Assembly: GCA_012728235.1 (NCBI GenBank) | Contig: JAAYFL010000086.1 | Location: forward strand, 1 to 52,407 | DNA length: 52,407 nucleotides | From: Synergistaceae bacterium | GTDB lineage: Bacteria; Synergistota; Synergistia; Synergistales; Synergistaceae | Direction of reading: 5' to 3' | Shown: positions 36,568-45,180 of the stretch, in pieces | How the letters are laid out: the number at the start of each line of letters is the position of its first letter | Position numbering within the stretch: the first letter of the stretch is position 1 | Program-made: the position numbers and the translations under genes | Notes under the pieces: generated by a model | Databases searched by the model: none | Seen by the model: the letters and a program-made list of their open reading frames with translations, nothing else | What the model was told of the DNA's origin: nothing

Positions 36568-37848
36568 TTGTTGAGTTCGGACATAATTGGCAGTATTATC
36601 CTGCTAGCCGTACTTTTGCTCTTATCAATTTACTTTAGCGCGGCTGAAACTTCAATTACGGCGGCAGGGAAAAGCAAGCTTCTTATGCTTTCATTTGAGT
36701 ATCCACATAGAAAAAACGGGCTTCTCTGGCTGTCTGACAATACTTCAAAAGCCATTAATGTTACTTTAGTTGGAAATAATTTAGTCAACATTGCAGCAAG
36801 TGTCGTGGCTACTTCTTTAGGCATAAAACTTCTCGGCAAATTTGGACCTGTTGTTGTTGTTGCAGTTATGACATTCTTTATTGTTATCTTTTGTGAAATA
36901 TTACCCAAAAATTATGCAATAGCAAAAAAAGAAAGAGTGTTAATCTCCTCTCTTCCTCTTTTACATTTTTTTAGTTTTTTAATGACCCCCATAACATTTT
37001 TACTCTCCATTATTCTCAAAATTATTGGGAAAATTACCGACACGGATCTCGTCTCTTTTAGTTCGTTAATCTCCCGTGAAGAGATAGACTACCTCGTAAC
37101 CGAGGGAAGTGCTTCCGGTGCTTTGGAAGAAGATGAGAGCAAAATGATACACGGTGTTATCGGTTTTGAAGAAACAAGAGTGTCAGAGGTTATGGCCCCC
37201 CGCACAGATGTCTACTCAATTGAAGAAGATGGAAGTGCTGCTGATGCGGTCAAAATCTTCGTTGAAAGCGGACATTCAAGAATTCCCGTATACAAGGAAG
37301 ACTTAGACAACGTCATTGGAATGCTGTACGCCAAAGACCTACTACTACCCTTAGCAGACGGTGAAAAAGATATAAAAATAGTTGATATTATGAGAAAACC
37401 AATGTTCGTGCCGGAGACGATGAAAATTGACGAAGCCCTAGATATTATGAGAAAAGCAAAAAAACATATTGTTATCGTTGTTGATGAATACGGCGGAATG
37501 GCTGGCTTGGTTTCAATGGAAGACCTCATTGAAGAAATTGTCGGGGATATTCAGGATGAATACGACTCAGAAGCTCCTGAAATCCAAAAAGAAGCGAATA
37601 ATACATATCTTGTTCAGGGACAAGTAAATTTAGAAGATTTGGCTGAAGCGCTAAATTATCCTTTTGATGAGGCCTTCGAAGAAGTAGACACACTAGCGGG
37701 AATGATGCTGGAACTCGCTGGAAATTTCCCCAGCCAAGGAGAAACATTTTCTTATGGCCCTTGGAAAATTACTGCTCTGGAAGTTCAAAACCATCGCATC
37801 GTACAAGTACGAATGAAGTATGACGGTAGCGATTCAAATTCTAAATAA
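36568..37848 (+). CDS. CNNM/CorC-type membrane protein (DUF21-CBS-CBS-CorC_HlyC)
   Basis: The 426-residue protein has an N-terminal DUF21 transmembrane domain (about residues 1-150), a CBS pair (about 210-330, including RIPVYKEDLDNVIGMLYAKDL and a second DEYGGMAGLVSMEDL repeat end), and a C-terminal CorC/HlyC domain. Relatives have been linked to magnesium or other divalent cation export. Two adjacent TTG codons at 36568 and 36571 can start it; AAGGAGG at 36554-36560 fits either. An ATG at 36561 is out of frame. The older hemolysin label is not supported by anything here. Confidence 0.88.
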   Translation: MLSSDIIGSIILLAVLLLLSIYFSAAETSITAAGKSKLLMLSFEYPHRKNGLLWLSDNTSKAINVTLVGNNLVNIAASVVATSLGIKLLGKFGPVVVVAVMTFFIVIFCEILPKNYAIAKKERVLISSLPLLHFFSFLMTPITFLLSIILKIIGKITDTDLVSFSSLISREEIDYLVTEGSASGALEEDESKMIHGVIGFEETRVSEVMAPRTDVYSIEEDGSAADAVKIFVESGHSRIPVYKEDLDNVIGMLYAKDLLLPLADGEKDIKIVDIMRKPMFVPETMKIDEALDIMRKAKKHIVIVVDEYGGMAGLVSMEDLIEEIVGDIQDEYDSEAPEIQKEANNTYLVQGQVNLEDLAEALNYPFDEAFEEVDTLAGMMLELAGNFPSQGETFSYGPWKITALEVQNHRIVQVRMKYDGSDSNSK

Positions 37849-37884
37849 AACAAACTTCTTTAATTAAATTAAAATATTTACATA

Positions 37885-37919
37885 AAAAATAGCCCATATT
37901 ATTGACAGGGCTATTTTTT
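37885..37919. terminator. Bidirectional terminator between the CorC-like gene and the Gx transporter gene
   Basis: Arms 37885-37895 and 37908-37918 form an 11-bp stem (AAAAATAGCCC and complement) with A and T runs on the two sides, so it can serve both convergent genes. Confidence 0.85.
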
Positions 37920-37948
37920 ATTAACTTTTTAAGTTCTAGCCTTAGATT

Positions 37949-38440
37949 TTATTTAAGATGTTCCAATCTTATGCAGAGCGTCTCCGCAAGCTTTCCCACA
38001 ATCCAACCGGAAATAGTTCCTATTACAAGAAGAGGAAGAAGGTAGTACATCAATCTAAAGTCTCCAACTACAAAAGATGCAACTAAAGTTTGCCCTAAAT
38101 TAAATGCCCACGCTCCTGCGACGCTAATCCATGAAAGAGAAAAATATTTCTCTAATTTTGTGTAAAGTAAAACCATTGTTACTGTAGCTAGCAATCCCCC
38201 TGTGATAGCACAAAAAAATGAAAAAAAATTGCCGGTTATCAGCAGGGCCAAAAAGACTCGCAGTATTGTTACCATAAAAGCTTCCCTAGTCCCCATCATA
38301 ACAAGTGCGGATAAGGCGAATACATTGGCTGTGCCAAGCTTCACTCCCGGCATTGGAAAAGGCAAAAGCCCCTCTATAAGATTAAAGACCAATGCAAGAG
38401 AGACGAAAAGAGATGATAAAATTATTTTTCTCAACGTCAT
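37949..38440 (-). CDS. Gx transporter family protein (heptaprenyl diphosphate synthase component I family)
   Basis: The 163-residue, five- or six-TM protein has the GVKLGTANVFALSALVMMG and ITGNFFSFFCAITGGLLA signatures of the Hpre_diP_synt_I/Gx family, related to ECF substrate-binding components. The old label as heptaprenyl synthase component is probably wrong; transport of a small molecule is more likely. Its ATG at 38440 shares a base with the stop of the upstream NusG-II gene (TGATG), so translation is coupled. A longer reading from 38506 overlaps that gene and is less likely. Confidence 0.8.
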   Translation of the reverse strand: MTLRKIILSSLFVSLALVFNLIEGLLPFPMPGVKLGTANVFALSALVMMGTREAFMVTILRVFLALLITGNFFSFFCAITGGLLATVTMVLLYTKLEKYFSLSWISVAGAWAFNLGQTLVASFVVGDFRLMYYLLPLLVIGTISGWIVGKLAETLCIRLEHLK

Positions 38441-38811
38441 CAGAATGTCACCGCATCCACTTCTGCTTCCCCTTTTAGCCTTATCGAAAGATGATTCGGA
38501 AGACATATGGAGGAGTCTCCTTTATATTTTAGCCAACCACGTTTTATACAATCCTTATCGGGACAATCAGCACTTATAACTGCGACTCTTCCCTCTTCTA
38601 TAAGTATGATATTTTTACCGTTTTTATATTCAATAAGAATTTCTTCAGTCAAATTTTTGTTTAGCTCTATTTCTTTAATTAAAACTCCGTCACTACGAAC
38701 TTCCACACTCAAACCATTCTGAGGCCTACAATATCTTAATGTATACACAAGAATAGTCAGTGATAAAAGCAACAAGAATATGGCAGATAGCACCTTGTCA
38801 CCGCGTTTCAT
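38440..38811 (-). CDS. NusG domain II-containing membrane-anchored protein
   Basis: The 123-residue protein has one N-terminal TM helix (about residues 8-25) and a NusG domain II-like extracytoplasmic part with two cysteine-bearing segments, SADCPDKDCIKRGW and SICLPNHLSI. Proteins of this type recur next to ApbE and Gx genes in anaerobes; their role is not established. The start at 38811 has GGAG six bases upstream and overlaps the apbE stop by 14 bases; an upstream ATG at 38832 is possible. Confidence 0.82.
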   Translation of the reverse strand: MKRGDKVLSAIFLLLLSLTILVYTLRYCRPQNGLSVEVRSDGVLIKEIELNKNLTEEILIEYKNGKNIILIEEGRVAVISADCPDKDCIKRGWLKYKGDSSICLPNHLSIRLKGEAEVDAVTF

Positions 38812-39877
38812 CTTTTTCTCCGATGACATCAACCCTTATAGCTGGATCTTTTATAGTAAAAGATTTTTTTAATCTTTCTGTAATAATGGCTCTCTCGCAA
38901 TTTTTGACAACCAATACTGCCTGAATATTTTTATGTAAATTAAGAAATTCTATGCTTTTTTTCTCGCCCATTATAAAGAAAGCTGTACAAAGAGCATCAG
39001 CCTCTGCTGAATTTTTTGAAATAATTGTCACCGACTCTAAATCAGAGTTCGACGGGTGGCCGCTACTTGGATCGAAAATATGGTGATAAATTACACCGTT
39101 TTCTTCAAAATAACGCTCATACGGACCAGATGTTACAACAGATGTATCTATCGCATCGATAACTGCGAAATATCGGCCTCTTGGACTCTTCGGATGCTGC
39201 AGCCCCAGCCTCCAGGCTCTATTTTGGGGAGCTTTTCCTACGACAGCAATATTTCCACCCAAGTCAATTAGTGCTGAAGAGATTCCCTCTTTTTTTATGT
39301 TTTCTGCCAATCTGTCTGCTATCCATCCTTTTGCAATGCCGCCTAAATCGAGACTCTGATTTTCGCCGATAATTACCATATCTTTTGTTAAACATACTTT
39401 TTTATAGCCCACATAGGGGAGAAGAGCATCCACCTCTATCTTTTCCGGCAATCGAGCTGACTCCGTACCTATACCCCAAAGCTTTACGATAGCTCCGATT
39501 GTAGGATCAAAAGCTCCATTCGTATCCTCAGCATACTTGAGAGAGTCGGTTATTATCCGCACTGTCTCTTCGCTGACAATGGATTGCTCTCCTGAATTTA
39601 TTTTCGATATTTCTGAAGTCCTAATATTGACAGAGAATAACCCTTCATACCTGCTTATCTCTGACATCGCATTCTCCATTACTCTCTCTAATTTTTCTCT
39701 GTCTGCACCATATAGAGTAAGTCGAACAATAGTCCCTAATTTATAAGATTCTTGCTCAACCTTAATGGACTTTGGTGATATGGTTTTAAGCCAAGAAATG
39801 AGCAATACAATGGCAACAAGGAAAATCAGTATGCTTTTATAATTTTTCAACACTATGTTTTTTATTTTTAGCTTCAA
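38798..39877 (-). CDS. apbE: FAD:protein FMN transferase
   Basis: The 359-residue enzyme attaches FMN through a phosphodiester bond to Ser/Thr of extracytoplasmic proteins such as RnfG, RnfD or NqrC. An N-terminal TM or uncleaved signal segment (about residues 14-29) is followed by the ApbE motifs: ENTNGAFDPTIGA-like, SLDLGGIAKGWIADRL, and the TSGPYERYF-to-YHHIFDPSSGHPS region that binds magnesium and FAD. It is first of a three-gene overlapping set. No Rnf or Nqr gene is in the window, so its targets are elsewhere. Confidence 0.93.
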   Translation of the reverse strand: MKLKIKNIVLKNYKSILIFLVAIVLLISWLKTISPKSIKVEQESYKLGTIVRLTLYGADREKLERVMENAMSEISRYEGLFSVNIRTSEISKINSGEQSIVSEETVRIITDSLKYAEDTNGAFDPTIGAIVKLWGIGTESARLPEKIEVDALLPYVGYKKVCLTKDMVIIGENQSLDLGGIAKGWIADRLAENIKKEGISSALIDLGGNIAVVGKAPQNRAWRLGLQHPKSPRGRYFAVIDAIDTSVVTSGPYERYFEENGVIYHHIFDPSSGHPSNSDLESVTIISKNSAEADALCTAFFIMGEKKSIEFLNLHKNIQAVLVVKNCERAIITERLKKSFTIKDPAIRVDVIGEKDETR

Positions 39878-40061
39878 TGAATAGCCCCCGATATAAAAAT
39901 ATCTTTTATTATATAGCCATTAAAAATCCCGCTGTGTTAGATTACATAAAATGTCATAAATTAATGTTTATACAAAGGATATAGTAGGGGATATAATAGC
40001 GTTATTTTATAAAAAAGAAAACTGCCTTAGAAAGAAGTTGACGGAATTTTTCAAGAAAATA

Positions 40062-40086
40062 AGCATAACAGTGATATAGTTATGCT
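40062..40086. promoter_or_regulatory. 8-bp dyad in the apbE-hydF divergent intergenic region
   Basis: AGCATAAC (40062-40069) and GTTATGCT (40079-40086) form a perfect inverted repeat with a 9-base spacer and no T tract. A TTGACG hexamer lies just upstream at 40038-40043. It may be an operator for hydF, apbE or both. The rest of 39878-40193 is AT-rich, with nothing else I can support. Confidence 0.4.
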
Positions 40087-40193
40087 GTTAGAATAAAAGG
40101 AATACATTTTACATAATTAAGCTGAAAACTCTTTAATTTATCTACATTAATATCTTTATTGTTATATACAACTTATTGATAGGCGGTGATTTT

Positions 40194-41423
40194 TTGAGCT
40201 TCAATGAGACCCCCCGTGCCAACAGATTACATATCGGGTTTTACGGAAGGCGAAACGCAGGAAAATCAAGTTTAATAAATCTTTTAACAGGACAAAATAC
40301 GGCTCTCGTCTCCGAGTTTGCGGGAACTACAACAGACCCAGTTATAAAGAGCATGGAGCTTCCTCCTCTTGGCCCCATTACTATTATTGACACTGCCGGG
40401 CTTGATGATGAGGGGAGTCTTGGAGAGCTTAGAATTTCGAAATCGAAAAAAATGATGGAGCAAACTGATCTCGCCATTCTTGTAATACCTGCTCATTGTG
40501 CCGAGAATATTGAAGATGAAAAACTTTGGTTAAACGATTTAATCACTATGGATATCCCCGTGCTCGGCGTTATAAACCAAATAAAGGAATCAACTACAGA
40601 AAAAATAACCTCTATTAAAGAAACTATTGAAAAAGAGTTAGGAATTCCTTTTATTGTGCTCTCCTCTCTTGATAAAAGGGATAGAGCAGAACTCCTTTCT
40701 GCAATAGTACAAAATGCTCCTACAGCTTTTGAGAGCTCAACGCTTGTCGGCGACCTTTTTTCACCAGGCGCACTTGTAGTCCTAGTCATGCCACAAGATA
40801 TTCAAGCTCCAAAGGGACGTCTTATACTTCCACAAGTACAAGTAATGCGCGATATTCTTGATAACGAAGGATTTGTCTTGGCATCTTCCGTAGACAAACT
40901 CCCCATGCTTCTGGATTCGCTAAAAAATCCTCCTGATTTAGTTATCACTGATTCACAGTATTTCTCCGAAGTGAATAGCTTGTTGCATGAAAATATTCCT
41001 TTAACATCTTTTTCCATTATTTACGCGAGAAATAAGGGAGATTTGGACTTATTTATTCATGGTGCAAAGTTTATTGCCAACTTAAAAGAATATGACAAGG
41101 TTCTTATAGCCGAAGCTTGTACACATGCTCCTCTTACAGAAGACATAGGAAGAGAGAAAATTCCACGCTGGCTGAAGACTAAATTTGGAGAAAATTTACA
41201 AGTTGATATCGTATCCGGGATTGACTTTCCTGATAACCTTAAAGAATACGCTCTTATAATCCATTGTGGTGGCTGTATGTTTACTCGAAAACAGCTTATG
41301 TCGCGCCTTATAAAGGCAGACAACCTCGATATTCCCATAACTAACTATGGTTTGACTATTGCTTTTCTCAATAATATTTTAGACCGTTCAACCGAAATAT
41401 TCACAAATAAAGAAATTAAATAA
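40194..41423 (+). CDS. hydF: [FeFe]-hydrogenase maturation GTPase HydF
   Basis: The 409-residue scaffold and carrier protein assembles the 2Fe subcluster of the hydrogenase H-cluster. The GTPase domain has FYGRRNAGKSSL (P-loop), TTTDPV, and IIDTAGLDDEG. The C-terminal cluster-binding part carries EACTH and HCGGCMFTR, the CxH and CxxC ligands. The start is TTG at 40194 behind GGCGGT; an earlier TTG at 40176 would overlap that site. HydE, HydG and a hydrogenase are not in the window, but their existence is implied. The cell should make hydrogen from ferredoxin reduced by PFOR. Confidence 0.96.
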   Translation: MSFNETPRANRLHIGFYGRRNAGKSSLINLLTGQNTALVSEFAGTTTDPVIKSMELPPLGPITIIDTAGLDDEGSLGELRISKSKKMMEQTDLAILVIPAHCAENIEDEKLWLNDLITMDIPVLGVINQIKESTTEKITSIKETIEKELGIPFIVLSSLDKRDRAELLSAIVQNAPTAFESSTLVGDLFSPGALVVLVMPQDIQAPKGRLILPQVQVMRDILDNEGFVLASSVDKLPMLLDSLKNPPDLVITDSQYFSEVNSLLHENIPLTSFSIIYARNKGDLDLFIHGAKFIANLKEYDKVLIAEACTHAPLTEDIGREKIPRWLKTKFGENLQVDIVSGIDFPDNLKEYALIIHCGGCMFTRKQLMSRLIKADNLDIPITNYGLTIAFLNNILDRSTEIFTNKEIK

Positions 41424-41461
41424 ACGCTCTTTAATTTATATTTTCATAAAACACAACATTT

Positions 41462-41500
41462 CCCCGTTCTTTCTAGTTGTTATGTAAAAAGAGCGGGGAT
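41462..41500 (+). terminator. Intrinsic terminator after hydF
   Basis: CCCCGTTCTTT (41462-41472) and AAAGAGCGGGG (41488-41498) pair over 11 bp with one T-G wobble and are followed by ATTATTG. Confidence 0.75.
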
Positions 41501-41643
41501 TATTGTAATTACAAAAATATTTACTTTTATTATTTATAACGGCAATGCCGCAACTCCTTATGCTACAATTATTAAAGCTGTGTTATTACAGGCAGAAACA
41601 GTAAATGTTTGGATACTCTCTTATCTACTAAGGGGGACTTGTG

Positions 41644-43281
41644 ATGTTAAAAATAAAAATACCGGAAATGCGAGATGTTACTGTCAAAGCTTTTACGACA
41701 GTGCAAGAGCTTCTTAGAATGATCGATTTTCCAAACAAAGAAAGTGTTGTTGCTTGCAGGGTAAATAAGGTTCAACGCTCACTTTCTTGGGTTTTGTCAA
41801 TAGATTCTTATGTTGAATTTATCACAACTGATAGCATTGAAGGCATAGATGTATACCTACGCACTCTTTCCTTTATGCTTACATCTGCTGCAATCAGAAA
41901 AACCGGACTAAAACTTCACCTTTCTCAATCGATGAATCAATCTTTCTACTATAAATCCATTGAAAAACCAATAACTATGAAACATAGAGATCTTATTTTT
42001 AATGAGATGCAGCGTATGGTAAAGGAAAAAATCGCTATTGAAAGAGAAGAGGTTTCTGTGGACGAAGAACGATCAATAATGACCTCTCAAGGCTATTACG
42101 ACAAAGAAAGGCTTTTATTTTGGACCGGAAAAGATCCCATTACCTTATATAAGTGTGAGGGAATCTATGACTTCTTCGGACAAGCCGTTGCCATTTCAGC
42201 GGCAGACACCCCCGTTTTTGACCTTCATTTATATGAAGAGGGGCTCTATCTTTCCGGACCGACTTTTGAAAACTTCAGGGAGGTCATTGAACTCAAAGTT
42301 GATAAAAAAGTTTTTGCAATATTGCAGGATTATTCAAAATGGCTAAATCATCTCTCAGTAGATTCTATGGATTTAATACATAATTTAGTTGCTCGTGGAC
42401 AGACAAGGGATTTCATAATGCTAAGCGAAGCTCTTCACACAAAGAAAATCTCTGCGATAACGGACGAAATCGAGTCTCACCCCGATGTTCGTTTAATCTG
42501 TCTGGCCGGCCCCTCAAGCTCAGGAAAAACAACAATTTCACGAAGACTCCGCATTAATCTTTTGGCCTCTTGTATTGACTCACAAACTATAGAACTCGAC
42601 AATTACTTTGTAGACAGAAAAAGTACGCCAAAAGATTCAGAGGGTAATTATGACTTCGAAGCGCTAGAAGCAATCAATATTTATTTAATAAACAAACACT
42701 TGAAAGCACTTCTTTCCGGAGAAGAAATTGCTGTTCCAAGGTTTGACTTTATGAACGGACTTAGTCAAGAGGGGTATTCTCTCAAGCTAAAACCTAGACA
42801 GCTGCTAATTATTGAAGGTATACATGGACTAAACGAAAAATTGACAGAAGGCATTCCGCCTGAAAAAATATATCGTATTTTTGCAGGGCCTCTTACCGGA
42901 ACGAATCTGGATTTACACAATAGAATTGGCACAACGGACACGAGACTTTTACGACGGTTAGTGCGTGACAATAACAAAAGAGGACATCCGCCAGAGACAA
43001 CTTTAAAACAGTGGCCATCCGTTGTCAGAGGCTCTTTTCGTTATGTTTTCCCCTATCAAGAAAGTGCTGACATTATATTTAATTCTGCTTTGGCCTATGA
43101 GCTGCCCGTACTTAAGGGTTATGTAAAACCCTTGTTAAAATCTATCAGCGAAGATTCTGAGGCATACGGCGAAGCACAAAGGCTGCTCTCTCTTCTGCAG
43201 TTTGTTCCAGTAATTCTACCTGACGATGTTCCAAACTTTTCTATTCTCAGGGAGTTTATTGGGAAAAGTTGCTTTGAATAA
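41644..43281 (+). CDS. TGS-like/uridine kinase-like nucleoside kinase
   Basis: The 545-residue protein fuses an N-terminal TGS-like and threonyl-tRNA synthetase editing-like part (to about residue 200) to a C-terminal uridine kinase/phosphoribulokinase domain. The P-loop GPSSSGKTTISRRL is near residue 290, followed by ELDNYFVDRKSTPKDSEGNYDFE and PRFDFMNG. This architecture is common in Firmicutes and other anaerobes and is annotated as nucleoside kinase; the true substrate of the fusion is not settled. GGGGG lies 9 bases before the ATG at 41644; a GTG immediately before it is an alternative. It is monocistronic. Confidence 0.85.
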   Translation: MLKIKIPEMRDVTVKAFTTVQELLRMIDFPNKESVVACRVNKVQRSLSWVLSIDSYVEFITTDSIEGIDVYLRTLSFMLTSAAIRKTGLKLHLSQSMNQSFYYKSIEKPITMKHRDLIFNEMQRMVKEKIAIEREEVSVDEERSIMTSQGYYDKERLLFWTGKDPITLYKCEGIYDFFGQAVAISAADTPVFDLHLYEEGLYLSGPTFENFREVIELKVDKKVFAILQDYSKWLNHLSVDSMDLIHNLVARGQTRDFIMLSEALHTKKISAITDEIESHPDVRLICLAGPSSSGKTTISRRLRINLLASCIDSQTIELDNYFVDRKSTPKDSEGNYDFEALEAINIYLINKHLKALLSGEEIAVPRFDFMNGLSQEGYSLKLKPRQLLIIEGIHGLNEKLTEGIPPEKIYRIFAGPLTGTNLDLHNRIGTTDTRLLRRLVRDNNKRGHPPETTLKQWPSVVRGSFRYVFPYQESADIIFNSALAYELPVLKGYVKPLLKSISEDSEAYGEAQRLLSLLQFVPVILPDDVPNFSILREFIGKSCFE

Positions 43282-43368
43282 AAACATTTATCACAGCTGT
43301 AATAAGGAAGGTTTTGGAGAGAAAAATCACACGGTAGACGGAGAAAAATATAATATCTAAAATTTTAA

Positions 43369-44367
43369 TTAATACAACCAGTTTAAGTTGTTAGGAGAAA
43401 AAGAAATCCAAACCTGCGTTGATGGATAAATTTTATCTTTTTGCATCTGTCCAAGAGGCATGAGCACTTTTATCATCGATTCTCCAACTTTTACGAAGAC
43501 ATATACGCTTTCTTTTTTGGAATCAAGCGTTGTCTGTACGACAGTTCCTTTAATAATATTTAGGCTATCTGAGCGAGGTTGTTCAACTGTTGTTATCTTA
43601 ATTTTTGAAGGACTTATTGAACCGGCCAAAATATTTTCTGTTTCACAACAAAATCCTCGAATAATTTGACCGTCAGAAAAATTTCGAACTGCGAAATCTC
43701 CGTTGATTTCCCAGCTTCCCTGAATAATGTTCTCCGCCTCTTTGCCGACAATACGCCCTTTATATAGGGTGACAATTACCGTAGATACCTCATGTAGCCA
43801 AGTCAAATCATGTGTCGCTATTATAACGGTCGTACCCCATTCTTTCCATGCAGAAAGAGCCGCTGCTTTCACCAACTGTGCACTTTGTTCATCTACATTG
43901 GCCGTTGGCTCATCAAGAAGCAATACCTTGGGGCGTAGTGCCAAACGCATTGCCAGAGCGACCCTTTGTGCCTCTCCGCCAGAAAGTCTGTACCATGGCC
44001 TATTTATAAAATTGTCCGGATTAAGCCCTACTCTTAAAAGGGAATCACATACCCGCTCTTTAACATTAAAATTCTTTCCGCGAAGTTTTAGTCCATAAGC
44101 AATGTTTTCAAAAATGGTTCGTTTTAGGAGATATGGTTCCTGCAGAAGATATGTGATTTCTTCGCGCAATTCGGTTTCGATTCCGGAAGATTTATTCCCC
44201 TTATATAAAATACTTCCTTCAGAAATAGGTTCAAGGAATGCCAATATTTTTAGAAAAGTGGACTTCCCACTTCCATTAGGCCCCACAACCCCCATAACAT
44301 CACCTTCCTCTATCGAAAGAGAAGGGATGTTTAGAGTTACATCACCCGTACCGTACCTATGTTTCAA
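43369..44367 (-). CDS. tupC: Tungstate ABC transporter ATP-binding protein (TupC-like)
   Basis: The ATPase has Walker A GPNGSGKSTF, the signature LSGGEAQRVALAMRL, Walker B VLLLDEPTANVDE, and a C-terminal TOBE-like oxyanion-binding region (about residues 240-330). TTG at 44367 is the first standard start. However, the frame stays open upstream with a typical ABC N terminus (LNGSLYNISALKHRYG), back to an ATT at 44406 that follows GGAGAA by six bases and overlaps tupB. I suspect that ATT is the real start. Gene order after tupA and tupB makes tungstate the likeliest substrate. Confidence 0.88.
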   Translation of the reverse strand: MKHRYGTGDVTLNIPSLSIEEGDVMGVVGPNGSGKSTFLKILAFLEPISEGSILYKGNKSSGIETELREEITYLLQEPYLLKRTIFENIAYGLKLRGKNFNVKERVCDSLLRVGLNPDNFINRPWYRLSGGEAQRVALAMRLALRPKVLLLDEPTANVDEQSAQLVKAAALSAWKEWGTTVIIATHDLTWLHEVSTVIVTLYKGRIVGKEAENIIQGSWEINGDFAVRNFSDGQIIRGFCCETENILAGSISPSKIKITTVEQPRSDSLNIIKGTVVQTTLDSKKESVYVFVKVGESMIKVLMPLGQMQKDKIYPSTQVWISFSPNNLNWLY

Positions 44368-44393
44368 AGCGCTTATGTTATAGAGACTTCCGT

Positions 44394-45104
44394 TTAATTT
44401 AGAAATTGTAATTTCTCCGTTCTACGTCGAATGAGAGAGAGAGTAAAATTCAAGACAATTGATATCGCAATAAGAATTACTCCTAAAGCTATTCCCAATG
44501 CGAAATCCCCTTTGCCTGTTTCCAGTGAGATGGCCGTAGTTATTGTTCTGGTATACCACTTAATATTGCCTCCAAGCATCATAGCTGAACCGACTTCGCC
44601 AATTATCCTGCCATATGACGTAAGAGCTGCAACCAGTATTTGAAATCTACTTTCCCATAAACTCGTTATAGCGAGTTGAAAACCCGAAGCACCCACCGTT
44701 TTAAGAGTCATTTTGAGTCTACTATCTAATTCTTCCACGACCGTCGCAGTATAAGCTATTACTATAGGCAATCCTAATATTAATTGACCAATAGCCATGC
44801 CTCTTATAGTAAAAAGAAGTTCATATCTACCAAATGGACCATTGCGACAGATAAAAGCATATACAAGCAACCCTATTACCACTGTCGGCAAGGAAAGGAG
44901 TATATCTACCAAATAGCGCAGAAATGATTTGCCAGGAAAATCGTGATAGCCTATGAGGAACCCAAGTGGAAGGCCCAGAGAAAGTATGCCGAACATAGAC
45001 AAAGCTGTAAGACGCAAAGTTGTTGTCACAATATTGGCGGTCTCTTCATCCATTGAAAAGATTAGTTTTATGCCCTGAGCCAAACCCTCTAATATAAAGT
45101 CCAA
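44394..45104 (-). CDS. tupB: Tungstate ABC transporter permease (TupB-like)
   Basis: The 236-residue permease has about five TM helices and the EAA-type coupling loop with the tungstate/molybdate-family motif GEVGSAMMLGGNIKWYTRT. It pairs with the TupC-like ATPase and the TupA-like binding protein to import tungstate. It lies 76 bases downstream of tupA, with a strong hairpin between them. Confidence 0.9.
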   Translation of the reverse strand: MDFILEGLAQGIKLIFSMDEETANIVTTTLRLTALSMFGILSLGLPLGFLIGYHDFPGKSFLRYLVDILLSLPTVVIGLLVYAFICRNGPFGRYELLFTIRGMAIGQLILGLPIVIAYTATVVEELDSRLKMTLKTVGASGFQLAITSLWESRFQILVAALTSYGRIIGEVGSAMMLGGNIKWYTRTITTAISLETGKGDFALGIALGVILIAISIVLNFTLSLIRRRTEKLQFLN

Positions 45105-45131
45105 ATGAGAACACCCCTTTAGAAGAAGAAA

Positions 45132-45157
45132 GGCGGGACTTTGGCCAAAGTCCCGCC
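45132..45157 (-). terminator. Hairpin between tupA and tupB (partial terminator or mRNA stabiliser)
   Basis: A perfect 26-base palindrome (13-bp arms, GGCGGGACTTTGG and complement) follows tupA. On the minus strand it is trailed by TTTCTTCTTCT, a weak T tract. It probably lowers read-through so that the binding protein is made in excess over the permease. Confidence 0.65.
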
Positions 45158-45180
45158 AAACAATGAGTTAAGCGTCTACA

